From Bombella mellum (lineage in GTDB: Bacteria; Pseudomonadota; Alphaproteobacteria; Acetobacterales; Acetobacteraceae): a stretch of DNA of 64,000 bases. Within the stretch, counting starts at the first letter, position 1; each line of letters starts with the position of its first letter. The translations under genes were made by a program, and so were the position numbers. Positions 20,989 to 29,325 of this stretch are shown in pieces. The stretch is from positions 1 to 64,000 of the forward strand of contig NZ_PDLY01000006.1 in the NCBI RefSeq assembly GCF_014048465.1. Reading direction: 5' to 3'. The notes beneath the pieces are model-generated. The model saw only the letters and a list, made by a program, of their open reading frames with translations, was not told the origin of the DNA and made no database searches.

Positions 20989-22134
20989 TCACCTCCCGGC
21001 GAGACCCCGCCCAAAACGGGCCACTGCGCACTCCACATCACCTGCCGAGGTAAAACGTCCTACCGACAGACGCAAGCTTCTACGTGCCTCCGCATCCGTC
21101 AGCCCCATCGCCTTCAGGACATAGGACGGGGCCCCGGATGCCGCCGAGCAGGCCGAACCCGATGAAAAGGCAACCCCCGGCACGGTGGCCATGACCTGCC
21201 GGGCTTCCAGCCCGGCGGACAGGCACACGTTCAGCACACCCGGCAGCCGTGGAGCGGAGGCTCCGTTGCAGCGGGCCGCCGGGAACAGCTGCCGCATACC
21301 CTGCCACAGCCTCTCCCGCAAGTCCGCAAGCCGTTCCGCCTCGGCCTCCCGGTGCTCCATGACCAGCCTGGCCGCCATCCCCATGCCGATGGTCAGCGGG
21401 ACCGGGAGAGTACCGGAGCGCAGGCCACGCTCCTGCCCCCCACCGGACAGCAGGGGCACCAGCCGCACACGGGGCCGCCGCCGGACATACAGGGCACCGA
21501 TCCCCTTGGGGCCATACATCTTGTGGGCCGAGAACGAGGCGAGATCGACCCCTTCCAGCGGGCAGGGCAGCCGGGCGAACATCTGGGCCATGTCCACATG
21601 CAGCAGGGCACCGGCCTGCTTCACCAGCGGCATGAGACGGCCAAGGTCCTGCACCACACCCGTCTCGTTGTTCGCCGCCATGATGCTGACCAGCAGCGTG
21701 GGCGTCGCCAGAGCCTCCGCCAGACGCTCCGGCAGCAGGCGGCCATCCGGCTCCACCGGCAGTATGACAGGCTCGAAGCCCTCCCTTTCCAGAGACCGCA
21801 CGGTCTCCAGAACGCATCTGTGCTCCGTTGCCACGGTGATGATGCGCCGCCGCCCATCGCCCTGCTCCTTCAGGAAACGGGCAGCTCCCTTGATGGCCAG
21901 ATTGTTGGCCTCCGTGGCACCGGAGGTCCATGTCAGCTCCTGCGGACTGACGGAAAGGGCCTCGGCCAGCATGTCCCTCGCCCGCTCCACGGCCTCCTCG
22001 GCCTGCCGCCCCGGCAGATGCAGGCTCCCCGCATTGGCGGGGTGCTGCGTGAACCACGGGAGCATGGCCTCCATGACGGCAGGGTCACAGGGCGTCGTGG
22101 CAAGATAATCCAGATAGATCACCTCATCCTTCAT
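20989..22134 (-). CDS. Cysteine desulfurase (IscS/NifS family), second of two
   Basis: This PLP enzyme takes sulfur from cysteine to form an enzyme persulfide for Fe-S clusters and tRNA thiolation. It shows YLDYLATTPCDPAVMEAM, ATEANNLAIKG, the PLP lysine in FSAHKMYGPKG, and the persulfide cysteine loop SSGSACSAASGAPSYVL. The length is 381 residues. Its start codon lies inside one copy of a 27-base tandem duplication shared with the end of the preceding desulfurase gene. The two enzymes are related but clearly diverged, so this is not a recent gene duplication. Confidence 0.92.
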   Translation of the reverse strand: MKDEVIYLDYLATTPCDPAVMEAMLPWFTQHPANAGSLHLPGRQAEEAVERARDMLAEALSVSPQELTWTSGATEANNLAIKGAARFLKEQGDGRRRIITVATEHRCVLETVRSLEREGFEPVILPVEPDGRLLPERLAEALATPTLLVSIMAANNETGVVQDLGRLMPLVKQAGALLHVDMAQMFARLPCPLEGVDLASFSAHKMYGPKGIGALYVRRRPRVRLVPLLSGGGQERGLRSGTLPVPLTIGMGMAARLVMEHREAEAERLADLRERLWQGMRQLFPAARCNGASAPRLPGVLNVCLSAGLEARQVMATVPGVAFSSGSACSAASGAPSYVLKAMGLTDAEARRSLRLSVGRFTSAGDVECAVARFGRGLAGR

Positions 22135-22178
22135 GCGTCACCGGCCCTCCCTATCCTTCATGCGTCACCGGCCCTCCC
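22126..22178. repeat. 27-base tandem duplication at the junction of the two desulfurase genes
   Basis: The unit starting ATCCTTCATGCGTCACCGGC occurs at 22126 and again at 22153 (26 matching bases). One copy holds the stop of the upstream gene and the other holds the start of the downstream gene. With a single copy, the two genes would overlap by a few codons and keep the same protein ends. Confidence 0.9.
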
Positions 22179-23365
22179 CACATGGGCGTCGGCCTTTTCA
22201 GGAGGCCACGCTCGGCAAACCGCCGGGCCATGAGACCATAGGCACGCCCGAAGGACCGGACATCCCCTGCCCTGACATTCCAGGGCAGGGACACACGGAT
22301 GGCCTGCCCGGCCGCCTCTCCCTGCCCCATGGCCTCCAGAACGTGGGACCGGGCCACCTTGCCGGACGAACAGGCCGAACCGGCCGAGACGCAATAGCCC
22401 TCGATGTCCAGTGCCATGAGCTGCATCTGGGCCGCCACGCCGGGCAGCACGGCACTGACCGTATTCGGCAGGCGGGCCGCCCCATGCCCCATGATGATGA
22501 CCCCGGCTTCCACCATGACGGCCTCCAGCTCGTCCCGAAGGGCTGCCAGCACGCTCCAGTCCTGCATCCGGCTGTCCTCAAGGGCGGCGGCCATGCCCAT
22601 ATGGGACGCAAGGGCCGGGGTGCCCCCACGCCGGCCCCGTTCCTGCCCGCCACCGGGCAGCAGAGGAGCCAGGGGCCTGTCCTCCGGCAGCAGCAGGGCA
22701 CCGGCTCCCTTGGGGCCACCCATCTTGTGGGCAGACAGGGCCAGGCTGGCCCCGGCCAGGGACCCATCCTTCAGGGCCAGCGAGAACTCGTCCTGCTCCT
22801 GCATCCGCCCTGCAGCCTGCACGGCATCCACATGGAGAAAGGCTCCATGCTGACGGCACAGGGCCGCCACATCCCGCAGCGGCGCATGGACGCCCGTCTC
22901 GTTGTTCGCCGCCATGATGCAGACCAGCGGCCCCGGCCCGTCGCCTGCCGCCCCGTGGGCCACCAGCATGGCCTCCAGGGCCGCACGGTCGATCACACCC
23001 TGCCCGTCCACGGGAATCAGTCCGGCCTCCGGGACCGCCCTGCGGATGGCGTCATGCTCCGTGGCTCCCACGAGGATGCAGCGACCCTCCGCACGCCCCA
23101 AGGCATGCAGGGCAAGCGTATCTGCCTCCGTTCCCCCTGACGTGAAGACACAGCCATCCGCCTCCCGCCCGAAAGCAGCAGCAATCCGGCGGCGGGCCTC
23201 CTCCAGCATGATGCGGGTCTTCCGTCCGGCCGCATGAACGGATGCGGGGTTTCCCGTCTGCTCCAGACCGGCCAGCATGGCCTCCCGTGCGGCTGGCCGC
23301 AGAGGCTCCGTTGCATTGGCATCCAGATAGACCGGGCCTTCCCGCAGAGATGTTCCCTGAACCAC
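22151..23365 (-). CDS. Cysteine desulfurase (NifS/IscS family), first of two
   Basis: This is a second group I cysteine desulfurase of 404 residues: YLDANATEPLRPAAREAM, GGTEADTLALHAL, the PLP lysine in LSAHKMGGPKG, and persulfide loop SAGSACSSGKVARSHVL. The start is probably the GTG at 23365 after a GGGGGAG. It is the first gene of the minus-strand run desulfurase-desulfurase-fdx-mnmA. In Alphaproteobacteria, a NifS-like gene is commonly found next to an alpha/beta hydrolase, as here. Which of the two enzymes feeds clusters and which feeds tRNA thiolation cannot be told from sequence. Confidence 0.9.
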   Translation of the reverse strand: MVQGTSLREGPVYLDANATEPLRPAAREAMLAGLEQTGNPASVHAAGRKTRIMLEEARRRIAAAFGREADGCVFTSGGTEADTLALHALGRAEGRCILVGATEHDAIRRAVPEAGLIPVDGQGVIDRAALEAMLVAHGAAGDGPGPLVCIMAANNETGVHAPLRDVAALCRQHGAFLHVDAVQAAGRMQEQDEFSLALKDGSLAGASLALSAHKMGGPKGAGALLLPEDRPLAPLLPGGGQERGRRGGTPALASHMGMAAALEDSRMQDWSVLAALRDELEAVMVEAGVIIMGHGAARLPNTVSAVLPGVAAQMQLMALDIEGYCVSAGSACSSGKVARSHVLEAMGQGEAAGQAIRVSLPWNVRAGDVRSFGRAYGLMARRFAERGLLKRPTPMWGGPVTHEG

Positions 23366-23675
23366 ACTCCCCCTCTTCAGCCCTGAAAGGACAGCTGCGC
23401 CCTCAACACTCCGTGATAGGCTTCACCAGCGTAATGAGACACATACAATCTTCTTTACCAATTTGAAAAAACCATCACGGCAGAGTCGATTTTGGTAGAA
23501 ATTACCAAGATGAAACCGATATACAACGCCGGTATGTTCCTCCCGGGCAGGGGCCATCCCTGCCGCCGGGGGCGTAAAATCATGCCCAGAGTCCTGACCC
23601 GGCCGGGCATAGTCGGTTCGCACATCACTCTGGGCCTCCATCAGGCGGCGGGGTGGACAAGAAGATGAGAGACGC
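23366..23675. other. Divergent intergenic region (desulfurase operon / hydrolase)
   Basis: About 310 bases separate the two divergent units and should contain both promoters. The part around 23440-23525 is relatively AT-rich. No gene, RNA or clear -35/-10 pair was identified. Confidence 0.4.
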
Positions 23676-24368
23676 ATGCCTGAAGTCATGTTCGCTGGCC
23701 CGGATGGGCGGCTTGAAGGCCATTACCATCACTCCGAAGACCCCGATGCCCCTCTCGCCCTGATCATCCATCCGCATCCGCTGCATGGCGGGACGATGAA
23801 CAACCGCATCGCCTACACCATGTACCGCCGCTTCCAGACAATGGGCTTTTCCGTCCTGCGTTACAACTCCCGTGGTGTTGGCCGCTCCCAGGGACGTTAT
23901 GACGGTGGAATCGGGGAAATCTCCGATGCCGCCGCTGCGCTGGACTGGATGCAGATGATCAACCCCAACTCCTCGGAGCTGTGGATCGCCGGATATTCCT
24001 TCGGTGCCTTCGTGGGGATGCAGCTGCTCATGCGTCGGCCGGAGATCCGTGGCTGGATCAGCGTCGCCCCGCCGGCTGATGATTACGATTTCAATTTCCT
24101 TGCCCCCTGCCCGTGCAGCGGCCTGATGATCGCCGGTGGCAAGGACAGCATGGCTCCCGAGCCTGTCATCCGCAAGCTGGTGGACAAGCTGAACACGCAG
24201 AAGAACGTCACGGTCGATTACCGTGTCTTCAACGAGGCCGATCACATCTTCTCCCAGCAGGCCGAGCTGATCGCCGATGCGCTGGAGGACCATGTGACGA
24301 CCCGCCAGCGGAATCTCTTCGCCCCTGAAGAAGCCATGATCCAGCCTGCGGCAGAGGCCGTGGGCTGA
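23676..24368 (+). CDS. Alpha/beta hydrolase (COG2945-like)
   Basis: This is a small cytoplasmic alpha/beta hydrolase of 230 residues. It shows the oxyanion-side [12 protein letters not shown], a [10 protein letters not shown] loop, and the nucleophile elbow GYSFGA (Ser108). The GGKDSM and NEADHIF segments place the acid and the catalytic histidine. Relatives are carboxylesterase or peptidase-like proteins of unknown substrate, frequently next to Fe-S assembly genes in Alphaproteobacteria. The ATG is the first in the frame and has GAGA sequences upstream. Confidence 0.85.
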   Translation: MPEVMFAGPDGRLEGHYHHSEDPDAPLALIIHPHPLHGGTMNNRIAYTMYRRFQTMGFSVLRYNSRGVGRSQGRYDGGIGEISDAAAALDWMQMINPNSSELWIAGYSFGAFVGMQLLMRRPEIRGWISVAPPADDYDFNFLAPCPCSGLMIAGGKDSMAPEPVIRKLVDKLNTQKNVTVDYRVFNEADHIFSQQAELIADALEDHVTTRQRNLFAPEEAMIQPAAEAVG

Positions 24369-24411
24369 TATCCCTCCCGCCCTGACAGGACATCTACAGG
24401 AAGGCCCCCTC

Positions 24412-26568
24412 ATGACCGACATATCGCTCAAAAGCCCGTTCCTGCGGGAAGCCAAGGCCCGCGGGATGATCTTCCAGTGCACCGACTTCGAGGCACTGGA
24501 CGAGCTGATGCAGGCAGGCCCCATCACGGCCTATATCGGTTTCGACCCCACGGCAGACTCCCTGCATGTGGGCAATGCCATGTCGATCATGATGCTGCGG
24601 CTGCTCCAGAAGCACGGGCACAGCCCCATCGCCCTGATTGGCGGCGGCACGGCGAAGATCGGTGATCCGTCCTTCCGTGATGAGGCCCGCTCCCTGATGA
24701 CGGACGAGACCATCGCCCACAACCTTGCCGGGCTGCGGGCCTCTCTGGGGCAGTTCCTGGATTTTGAGGATGGCAGCTGCCGTCTCGTCAACAATGCGGA
24801 CTGGCTGGACAGGCTCTCCTACATCAGCCTGCTTCAGGATGTCGGGGTGCAGTTCTCCGTCAGCCGGATGCTTTCCTTCGAGAGCGTGAAGCAGCGGCTG
24901 GACCGTGAGCAGGGGCTGACTTTCCTCGAGTTCAACTATTCCATCCTTCAGGCGTTCGACTTCCGGGAGCTGTACCGCCGCCACGGGGCCATTCTCCAGA
25001 TGGGCGGGTCCGACCAGTGGGGCAACATCGTCTCTGGCATCGACCTGGCCCGCCGCACGGATGGGGCACGCCTGTTCGGGCTGACGACACCGCTTGTCAC
25101 CACCTCCTCCGGGGCCAAGATGGGCAAGTCAGCCAACGGGGCCGTGTGGGTCCGCAAGGAGCGGCGGCCTGTCTTCGATTACTGGCAGTTCTGGCGCAAC
25201 ACCGAGGATGCCGACGTGGGCCGCTTCCTGAAGATGTTCACGGACCTGCCCGTGGAGGAATGTGAGCGTCTCGGTGCGCTGGAAGGGGCGGAAATCAACG
25301 AGGCCAAGAAGATTCTGGCCACCGAGGCCACGGCCATCTGCCACGGCCGTGAAGCTGCCGAGGAAGCCGCCGAGACCGCCCGCAAGATGTTCGAACAGGG
25401 CAAAATAAAAAGCAACGTTCAGACCGCCCTACCAGAAGTGACTCTGCCCACCAGCCTGTTTGCCGAAGGCATCCCTGCCTTCAGGCTCTTTGCGGAGGCC
25501 GGACTGGCCGCCAGCGGTGGCGAGGCCCGCCGCCTCATCCGTGGTGGGGGTGCCCGGCTAAATGATGTCGTCATCAAGGATGAAAATGAACTCATCACGG
25601 TAGCGAAGCTAGCAAAATCGGAACTATTACTAGAAATAATAGACCCACTAGACTTGGTGGGTCTTATGGACTTGGCTAACATTTTGGGCCTAGTCTATCC
25701 ACTGTACAAAAATTCAAGAAAAGCCAGTAAAGAGCTCCACGAGAAGATGTATAATAATATCACTAAGAAAGCCAAAATTCCTCTAGGAAATGCTGCACGC
25801 TACCTCTTGTACAAAACAAATGTAATCTGCGAAGATATACACGCCCCCCAGAAGACCCTACTGAAGAACCCCGATATCCTATTAAACATTTTGAAGCTAC
25901 TAATAGGATTGAACCTAGAAGAACTAGTGAAACACACGGAAAGCGTACTGAATACCTTTTCTCAAAATAAGTCTCCCTTTACGGAAATGAACCCTACGCC
26001 TTTCAAATACTATGCGCAGATTACGCCTAAGGCATCCGCCAAATGGAAGGCTAGGCTTTCTGGCCTGATTAACGGCAACAAGCCATCAAAACTCGAAACA
26101 AGGAATAGAGAGATCATAATTTACAACCTATTCGGGCCAGAATGGCTATCAATGCCCTGCAATCCTAATAGAATAAATAAAAAATTTTCTAATGAAGAGA
26201 TGATTTCTTCGTCCCTAGTTTATGCCGGACTGATAAAACTACTGAAACCGGAGATATCTGTAAAAGAAAAATCAAAAATAATAACACAATTACAGAAAAT
26301 TTCAGATGAATTAACTTCTCTCATTTACAAAAATAAGCACTCCTCAAAAACAGGTTCAACTGTCAAGGAAGGCATATCCCGTAACCTCACCTGTAATGAG
26401 TGCTCCTCAAAAACAGGTTCAACCGTCAAAGAAGACGTATCCCGTAACCTCACCTATGCAGAAACCATTCATAGGAACAACCAGCCTCTCCCACTAGAAG
26501 AACTGATGAACAGTACAATAAAACTATCTTCCGGCAAGAAGAAGCACATCCTCATCCGGATGGAGTAA
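24412..26568 (+). CDS. tyrS: Tyrosyl-tRNA synthetase with about 300-residue insertion in the S4 domain
   Basis: TyrS charges tRNA-Tyr. Residues 1 to about 335 are a normal catalytic core: [16 protein letters not shown] (HIGH motif at His52), the GGSDQWGNI tyrosine/tRNA pocket, and KMGKS at 236-240. The S4 RNA-binding domain begins normally ([34 protein letters not shown], to about residue 398) and its expected last strand is present at the extreme C-terminus ([18 protein letters not shown], residues 701-718). Between these lie about 300 residues encoded by visibly AT-rich DNA with different codon use. Subtracting the insert gives about 418 residues, the normal TyrS length. The frame is open throughout, so the insert is either translated within the enzyme or removed afterwards. 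No other tyrS is in the window. Confidence 0.93.
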   Translation: MTDISLKSPFLREAKARGMIFQCTDFEALDELMQAGPITAYIGFDPTADSLHVGNAMSIMMLRLLQKHGHSPIALIGGGTAKIGDPSFRDEARSLMTDETIAHNLAGLRASLGQFLDFEDGSCRLVNNADWLDRLSYISLLQDVGVQFSVSRMLSFESVKQRLDREQGLTFLEFNYSILQAFDFRELYRRHGAILQMGGSDQWGNIVSGIDLARRTDGARLFGLTTPLVTTSSGAKMGKSANGAVWVRKERRPVFDYWQFWRNTEDADVGRFLKMFTDLPVEECERLGALEGAEINEAKKILATEATAICHGREAAEEAAETARKMFEQGKIKSNVQTALPEVTLPTSLFAEGIPAFRLFAEAGLAASGGEARRLIRGGGARLNDVVIKDENELITVAKLAKSELLLEIIDPLDLVGLMDLANILGLVYPLYKNSRKASKELHEKMYNNITKKAKIPLGNAARYLLYKTNVICEDIHAPQKTLLKNPDILLNILKLLIGLNLEELVKHTESVLNTFSQNKSPFTEMNPTPFKYYAQITPKASAKWKARLSGLINGNKPSKLETRNREIIIYNLFGPEWLSMPCNPNRINKKFSNEEMISSSLVYAGLIKLLKPEISVKEKSKIITQLQKISDELTSLIYKNKHSSKTGSTVKEGISRNLTCNECSSKTGSTVKEDVSRNLTYAETIHRNNQPLPLEELMNSTIKLSSGKKKHILIRME
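25606..26514 (+). other. AT-rich in-frame insert inside tyrS (unknown function)
   Basis: Boundaries are approximate (by codon use and homology, roughly residues 399-700 of the fused frame). The encoded segment is rich in Lys, Asn, Leu and Ile and looks mostly helical; it starts [20 protein letters not shown] and ends in a 21-residue duplicated unit. No conserved enzymatic motif was recognised. It lacks a Cys/Ser at the N-junction and a His-Asn at the C-junction, so it does not fit a canonical intein. Early in the insert, 25641-25664 is a perfect 8-base inverted repeat (AGACCCAC/GTGGGTCT). Composition points to acquisition from an AT-rich source. Confidence 0.8.
26337..26462 (+). repeat. Two tandem 63-base repeats within the tyrS insert
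   Basis: Two adjacent 63-base units (26337-26399 and 26400-26462) differ at about ten positions and encode the 21-residue repeat containing [10 protein letters not shown] and SRNLT twice. The period is a multiple of three, so the frame is preserved. Confidence 0.9.
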
Positions 26569-26597
26569 CATCAGCCCCGGCAGGCAGAACGGAAGAA

Positions 26598-26623
26598 ACA
26601 TGGCAGCACGATAACTGCCATGT
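26598..26623. terminator. Hairpin between tyrS and the convergent heparinase-like gene
   Basis: ACATGGCAG pairs with CTGCCATGT around an eight-base loop, 30 bases past the tyrS stop. There is no strong T run, so termination is likely but not certain. Confidence 0.5.
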
Positions 26624-26642
26624 TCAGCATTCCTGAAGCCAC

Positions 26643-28292
26643 TTACAGCGGCACATGCTCCAGCACCCACTCGACCCTCTGCTGGCGTCTGGGGGGCTTA
26701 ACCGCCCTGCTGCTGCCAGACCCGGCCGCCTCTTCGCCTGTAGGAGCAGGCAGGTCACGGCCTGCACAGGCCCGGACGATGATCTGGGACGTCTGCTCAG
26801 GGGCACACCGCCCCATGTAGAAATCGTCCTCCAGGGCGATCACGCCTCCCGTCTGCCGGAAACGCCATATCTCCGAGGGAGCATGAAGGATGATCTCCTC
26901 ATCCTCCCGCTCCACCCGCACGTCCGGATGGACATGGAACCGCAACGTGAAGGGCACGTCACTCTCCCCCTCCACCGTGTCACAGCCTCTCAGCTCCTCC
27001 CCGGAAGGTTCCAGAAACAGGGACCGGTGCCAGATGACCCCGTGGGACGGGTAATAGCCGTTCTGGGACATGTGCACCTCCTGCACACGGCCCTGACGCC
27101 TCTGCTTGCAGCGCACCTGTGAAGGACGGCGGGTCACATGCCCGTCAGCCCCGACATCGGACGACGACTCCCCGTCCACGACCAGAACCGTATGGGCAGC
27201 CGAACTGCGCAGGGCACGCTGCCAGGCCCCTCCCTCTGCCGCACCGCAATTGACGAACAGACGCTGCCGGTGATGGGAAAATTCGAACGACATCGTCCCG
27301 GCATGGGCCAGACGGTCCATTCCATGCGGGGCCGGAGCCGCCACGTCGGCCAGAAGCAGGGACCGCCCGGCCGTCATGCGGACGAACCCGCCCTTGCGCA
27401 GGCTGGACGCCACGACCCTGTAACGCTCCGCCTGTTCCAGAAGCTCCAGAACGGCCTTTTCCCCCCGCTCCTGCGAACCATTGAACAGGGCCAGCCCTCC
27501 ATCCCCGTGACAGAAGGCCCGCAGCACGGCACAGGCCCGCCCCAGCATGACAGGCACGCAGTCCGGCGGCATCCACTGCAACGTGGTGAACATTCCCTGA
27601 ATGGCGGTAAGCTGCTGCACGCAGCGATACTGGGCCTCCGGGCTGCGTTCGGCCACGATGCCGTCCTCTCCCAGAAGCCGCCCCAGCTCCAGCGGAAGCT
27701 GCTGCTCGAACCGTTTGAAAAAGCCGTCATAATGCGGCACGGCCATATAGACGGCCAGCAGTCCCCTCAGCACGGCCAGCCCCTCCCAGCCTATGGGAGG
27801 CAGGGGCAACAGGGCCGAAAGGCGGCGGGCTTCCTTCACGGCGGCATCCAGAACCAGCTGCTGCGTCCCTTCCGTGGCCGTGGAAAGGCAGAACTCGTAG
27901 TGCCCCAGCCAGTTGGAGAGCCGCCGCCCCATCACGCCACTTTCCCGGGCGACCGGATCAGCCGGAGGACGATCAGCCCATGACGCCACCATGGACCGGG
28001 CCAGAAGGCGGGCACCGTTGGTGCCGAAGGTCCGCAGGTCCCTCAGCCAGTCGAACCCATAGAACCAGCGACGCACCTCCACGGGCCAGCTGTTGCTCTG
28101 CCAGACACCACGCAAGGGAAGACTGTAGGTCTTCTGGGCGAAACGGAACACGCCACCTATCAGCAGTGCCCCCTGGTCCACGTCCCCTTCTTCCCTGTCC
28201 TGATAGAGGCAGACAGGGCTTGCCTCCCCATGCTGCCGCTGGGGCAGGGAGACGAGCATCAGCCTGAAATACCGCCGGTAGGAGTTAAACAA
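26643..28292 (-). CDS. Heparinase II/III family protein
   Basis: This 549-residue protein has an N-terminal all-helical toroid region (containing WQSNSWPVEVRRWFYGFDWLRDL and HYEFCLSTATEGTQQLVLDAAVKEARRL). A C-terminal beta-sandwich follows (MSFEFSHHRQRLFVNCGAAEGGAWQRALRSSAAHTVLVVDGESSSDV), the segment typical of the alphaproteobacterial heparinase II/III-like family, which usually sits beside rpe, rsmB and purH. Family enzymes cleave acidic polysaccharides by elimination; the substrate of this subgroup is unknown. No signal peptide is visible. It lies three bases after rpe. Confidence 0.85.
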   Translation of the reverse strand: MFNSYRRYFRLMLVSLPQRQHGEASPVCLYQDREEGDVDQGALLIGGVFRFAQKTYSLPLRGVWQSNSWPVEVRRWFYGFDWLRDLRTFGTNGARLLARSMVASWADRPPADPVARESGVMGRRLSNWLGHYEFCLSTATEGTQQLVLDAAVKEARRLSALLPLPPIGWEGLAVLRGLLAVYMAVPHYDGFFKRFEQQLPLELGRLLGEDGIVAERSPEAQYRCVQQLTAIQGMFTTLQWMPPDCVPVMLGRACAVLRAFCHGDGGLALFNGSQERGEKAVLELLEQAERYRVVASSLRKGGFVRMTAGRSLLLADVAAPAPHGMDRLAHAGTMSFEFSHHRQRLFVNCGAAEGGAWQRALRSSAAHTVLVVDGESSSDVGADGHVTRRPSQVRCKQRRQGRVQEVHMSQNGYYPSHGVIWHRSLFLEPSGEELRGCDTVEGESDVPFTLRFHVHPDVRVEREDEEIILHAPSEIWRFRQTGGVIALEDDFYMGRCAPEQTSQIIVRACAGRDLPAPTGEEAAGSGSSRAVKPPRRQQRVEWVLEHVPL

Positions 28293-28295
28293 CCA

Positions 28296-28970
28296 TCATT
28301 CCCCTGAGGCTGCAAGCACGGCAGGGCGGGCTGCGGCACGCATCCCTTCCACCGCTGCCCTGCGGTCATCCTTGCCAAAGATGGCCGACCCGGCCACCAG
28401 CATGGTCGCCCCGGCCTCCGTCACGAGCGGCGTGGTCGTTTCATCAATGCCACCATCAACGCCCAGAACGATGTCACGGCCACTCTGGCGGATCATGCCG
28501 GCCAGGGTCCGTATCTTGGCCAGCTGCCCATGCAGGAATTTCTGCCCCCCGAACCCCGGATTGACCGTCATGACCAGAATGATGTCCACCATGTCCATGA
28601 CCTCGGACAGGGCCTCCGGCGGCGTGGCGGGGCAGATGGCCACACCGGCCTTGCAGCCCAGCGCATGGATGCTCTGGAGGGTGCGGTGAAGATGGGCGTT
28701 GCCTTCCACATGCACGGTGATATGGTCCGCTCCGGCCTCCGCAACGGCGGCAAGATAGGGGTCCACCGGTTCGATCATCAGATGGACGTCGAAACGTGCC
28801 CGGCTGTGAGGGCGCAACGCCTTGATGACAGGCATGCCGAAAGAGATGTTCGGAACGAAATGCCCATCCATGACATCAAGATGAAGCCATGGAGCTTCCG
28901 CCACGCTGCCCATTTCGTGACGCAGATTGGAAAAATCGGCGGCAAGCAGGCTCGGCGCAATGATGGGCAT
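28296..28970 (-). CDS. rpe: Ribulose-phosphate 3-epimerase
   Basis: Rpe interconverts ribulose 5-phosphate and xylulose 5-phosphate in the pentose phosphate pathway, a main sugar route in acetic acid bacteria. The TIM-barrel signatures are all present: APSLLAADFSNL, LHLDVMDGHFVPNISFGMPV, FDVHLMIEPVDPY, MTVNPGFGGQKF and VDGGID. The ATG at 28970 (MPIIAPSLLAADF) is preceded by TGGAGG, so the 13-codon extension is rejected. It is cotranscribed with the downstream heparinase-like gene. Confidence 0.96.
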   Translation of the reverse strand: MPIIAPSLLAADFSNLRHEMGSVAEAPWLHLDVMDGHFVPNISFGMPVIKALRPHSRARFDVHLMIEPVDPYLAAVAEAGADHITVHVEGNAHLHRTLQSIHALGCKAGVAICPATPPEALSEVMDMVDIILVMTVNPGFGGQKFLHGQLAKIRTLAGMIRQSGRDIVLGVDGGIDETTTPLVTEAGATMLVAGSAIFGKDDRRAAVEGMRAAARPAVLAASGE

Positions 28971-29138
28971 GTAACCTCCATGTAAAGAAATCAGAACAGG
29001 TATTCGCATTTAATATTGGCAGAATGAGGGTTTTTTACAAGAGAATCCGGGCCTTTCCCCCAATCCTGCGGGCGGATGTGAAAGAAACGTGAAAGAAAAT
29101 GGACACGCCCCCCCTCATCTGCTAACGAAAGGCCTGTT

Positions 29139-29231
29139 CCGAGGGGTGCCTTCACCATGCAAGGCTGAGAGGGTGGGTTCAGCTCATCCAACCCTTTGAA
29201 CCTGATCCGGTTCGTACCGGCGAAGGGACAG
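29139..29231 (+). promoter_or_regulatory. TPP (thiamine pyrophosphate) riboswitch
   Basis: The THI-box core is intact: GGGGTGCC (29143-29150), GGCTGAGA (29163-29170), and ACCCTTTGAACCTGATCCGG followed by TACCGGCGAAGGGA (29191-29228). It begins about 190 bases before the TonB receptor ATG in the same direction. Downstream, 29250-29259 contains GGGACGTCCC, which may be part of the expression platform. High TPP is expected to switch the operon off. Confidence 0.95.
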
Positions 29232-29325
29232 GAAAACAGCACGGAACGGGACGTCCCCTTCATCTCCCCTGAACTGACGCCTGCACAGCGAACCTTCACC
29301 ATCGTGCTCCGAAGGCGAAGATTCC

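Noticed and set aside
20989-23365. Recent tandem gene duplication of the two desulfurases
   Set aside because: The two proteins are strongly diverged in length and sequence; only the 27-base junction is recently duplicated.
24412-25620. tyrS truncated and replaced at its 3' end by an integrated element
   Set aside because: The true C-terminal S4 strand is present after the AT-rich segment, so it is an internal insertion and not a replaced 3' end.
25648-25700. LAGLIDADG-like segment in the tyrS insert
   Set aside because: Only one partial match with the wrong last residues and no second copy; not enough to call a homing endonuclease.
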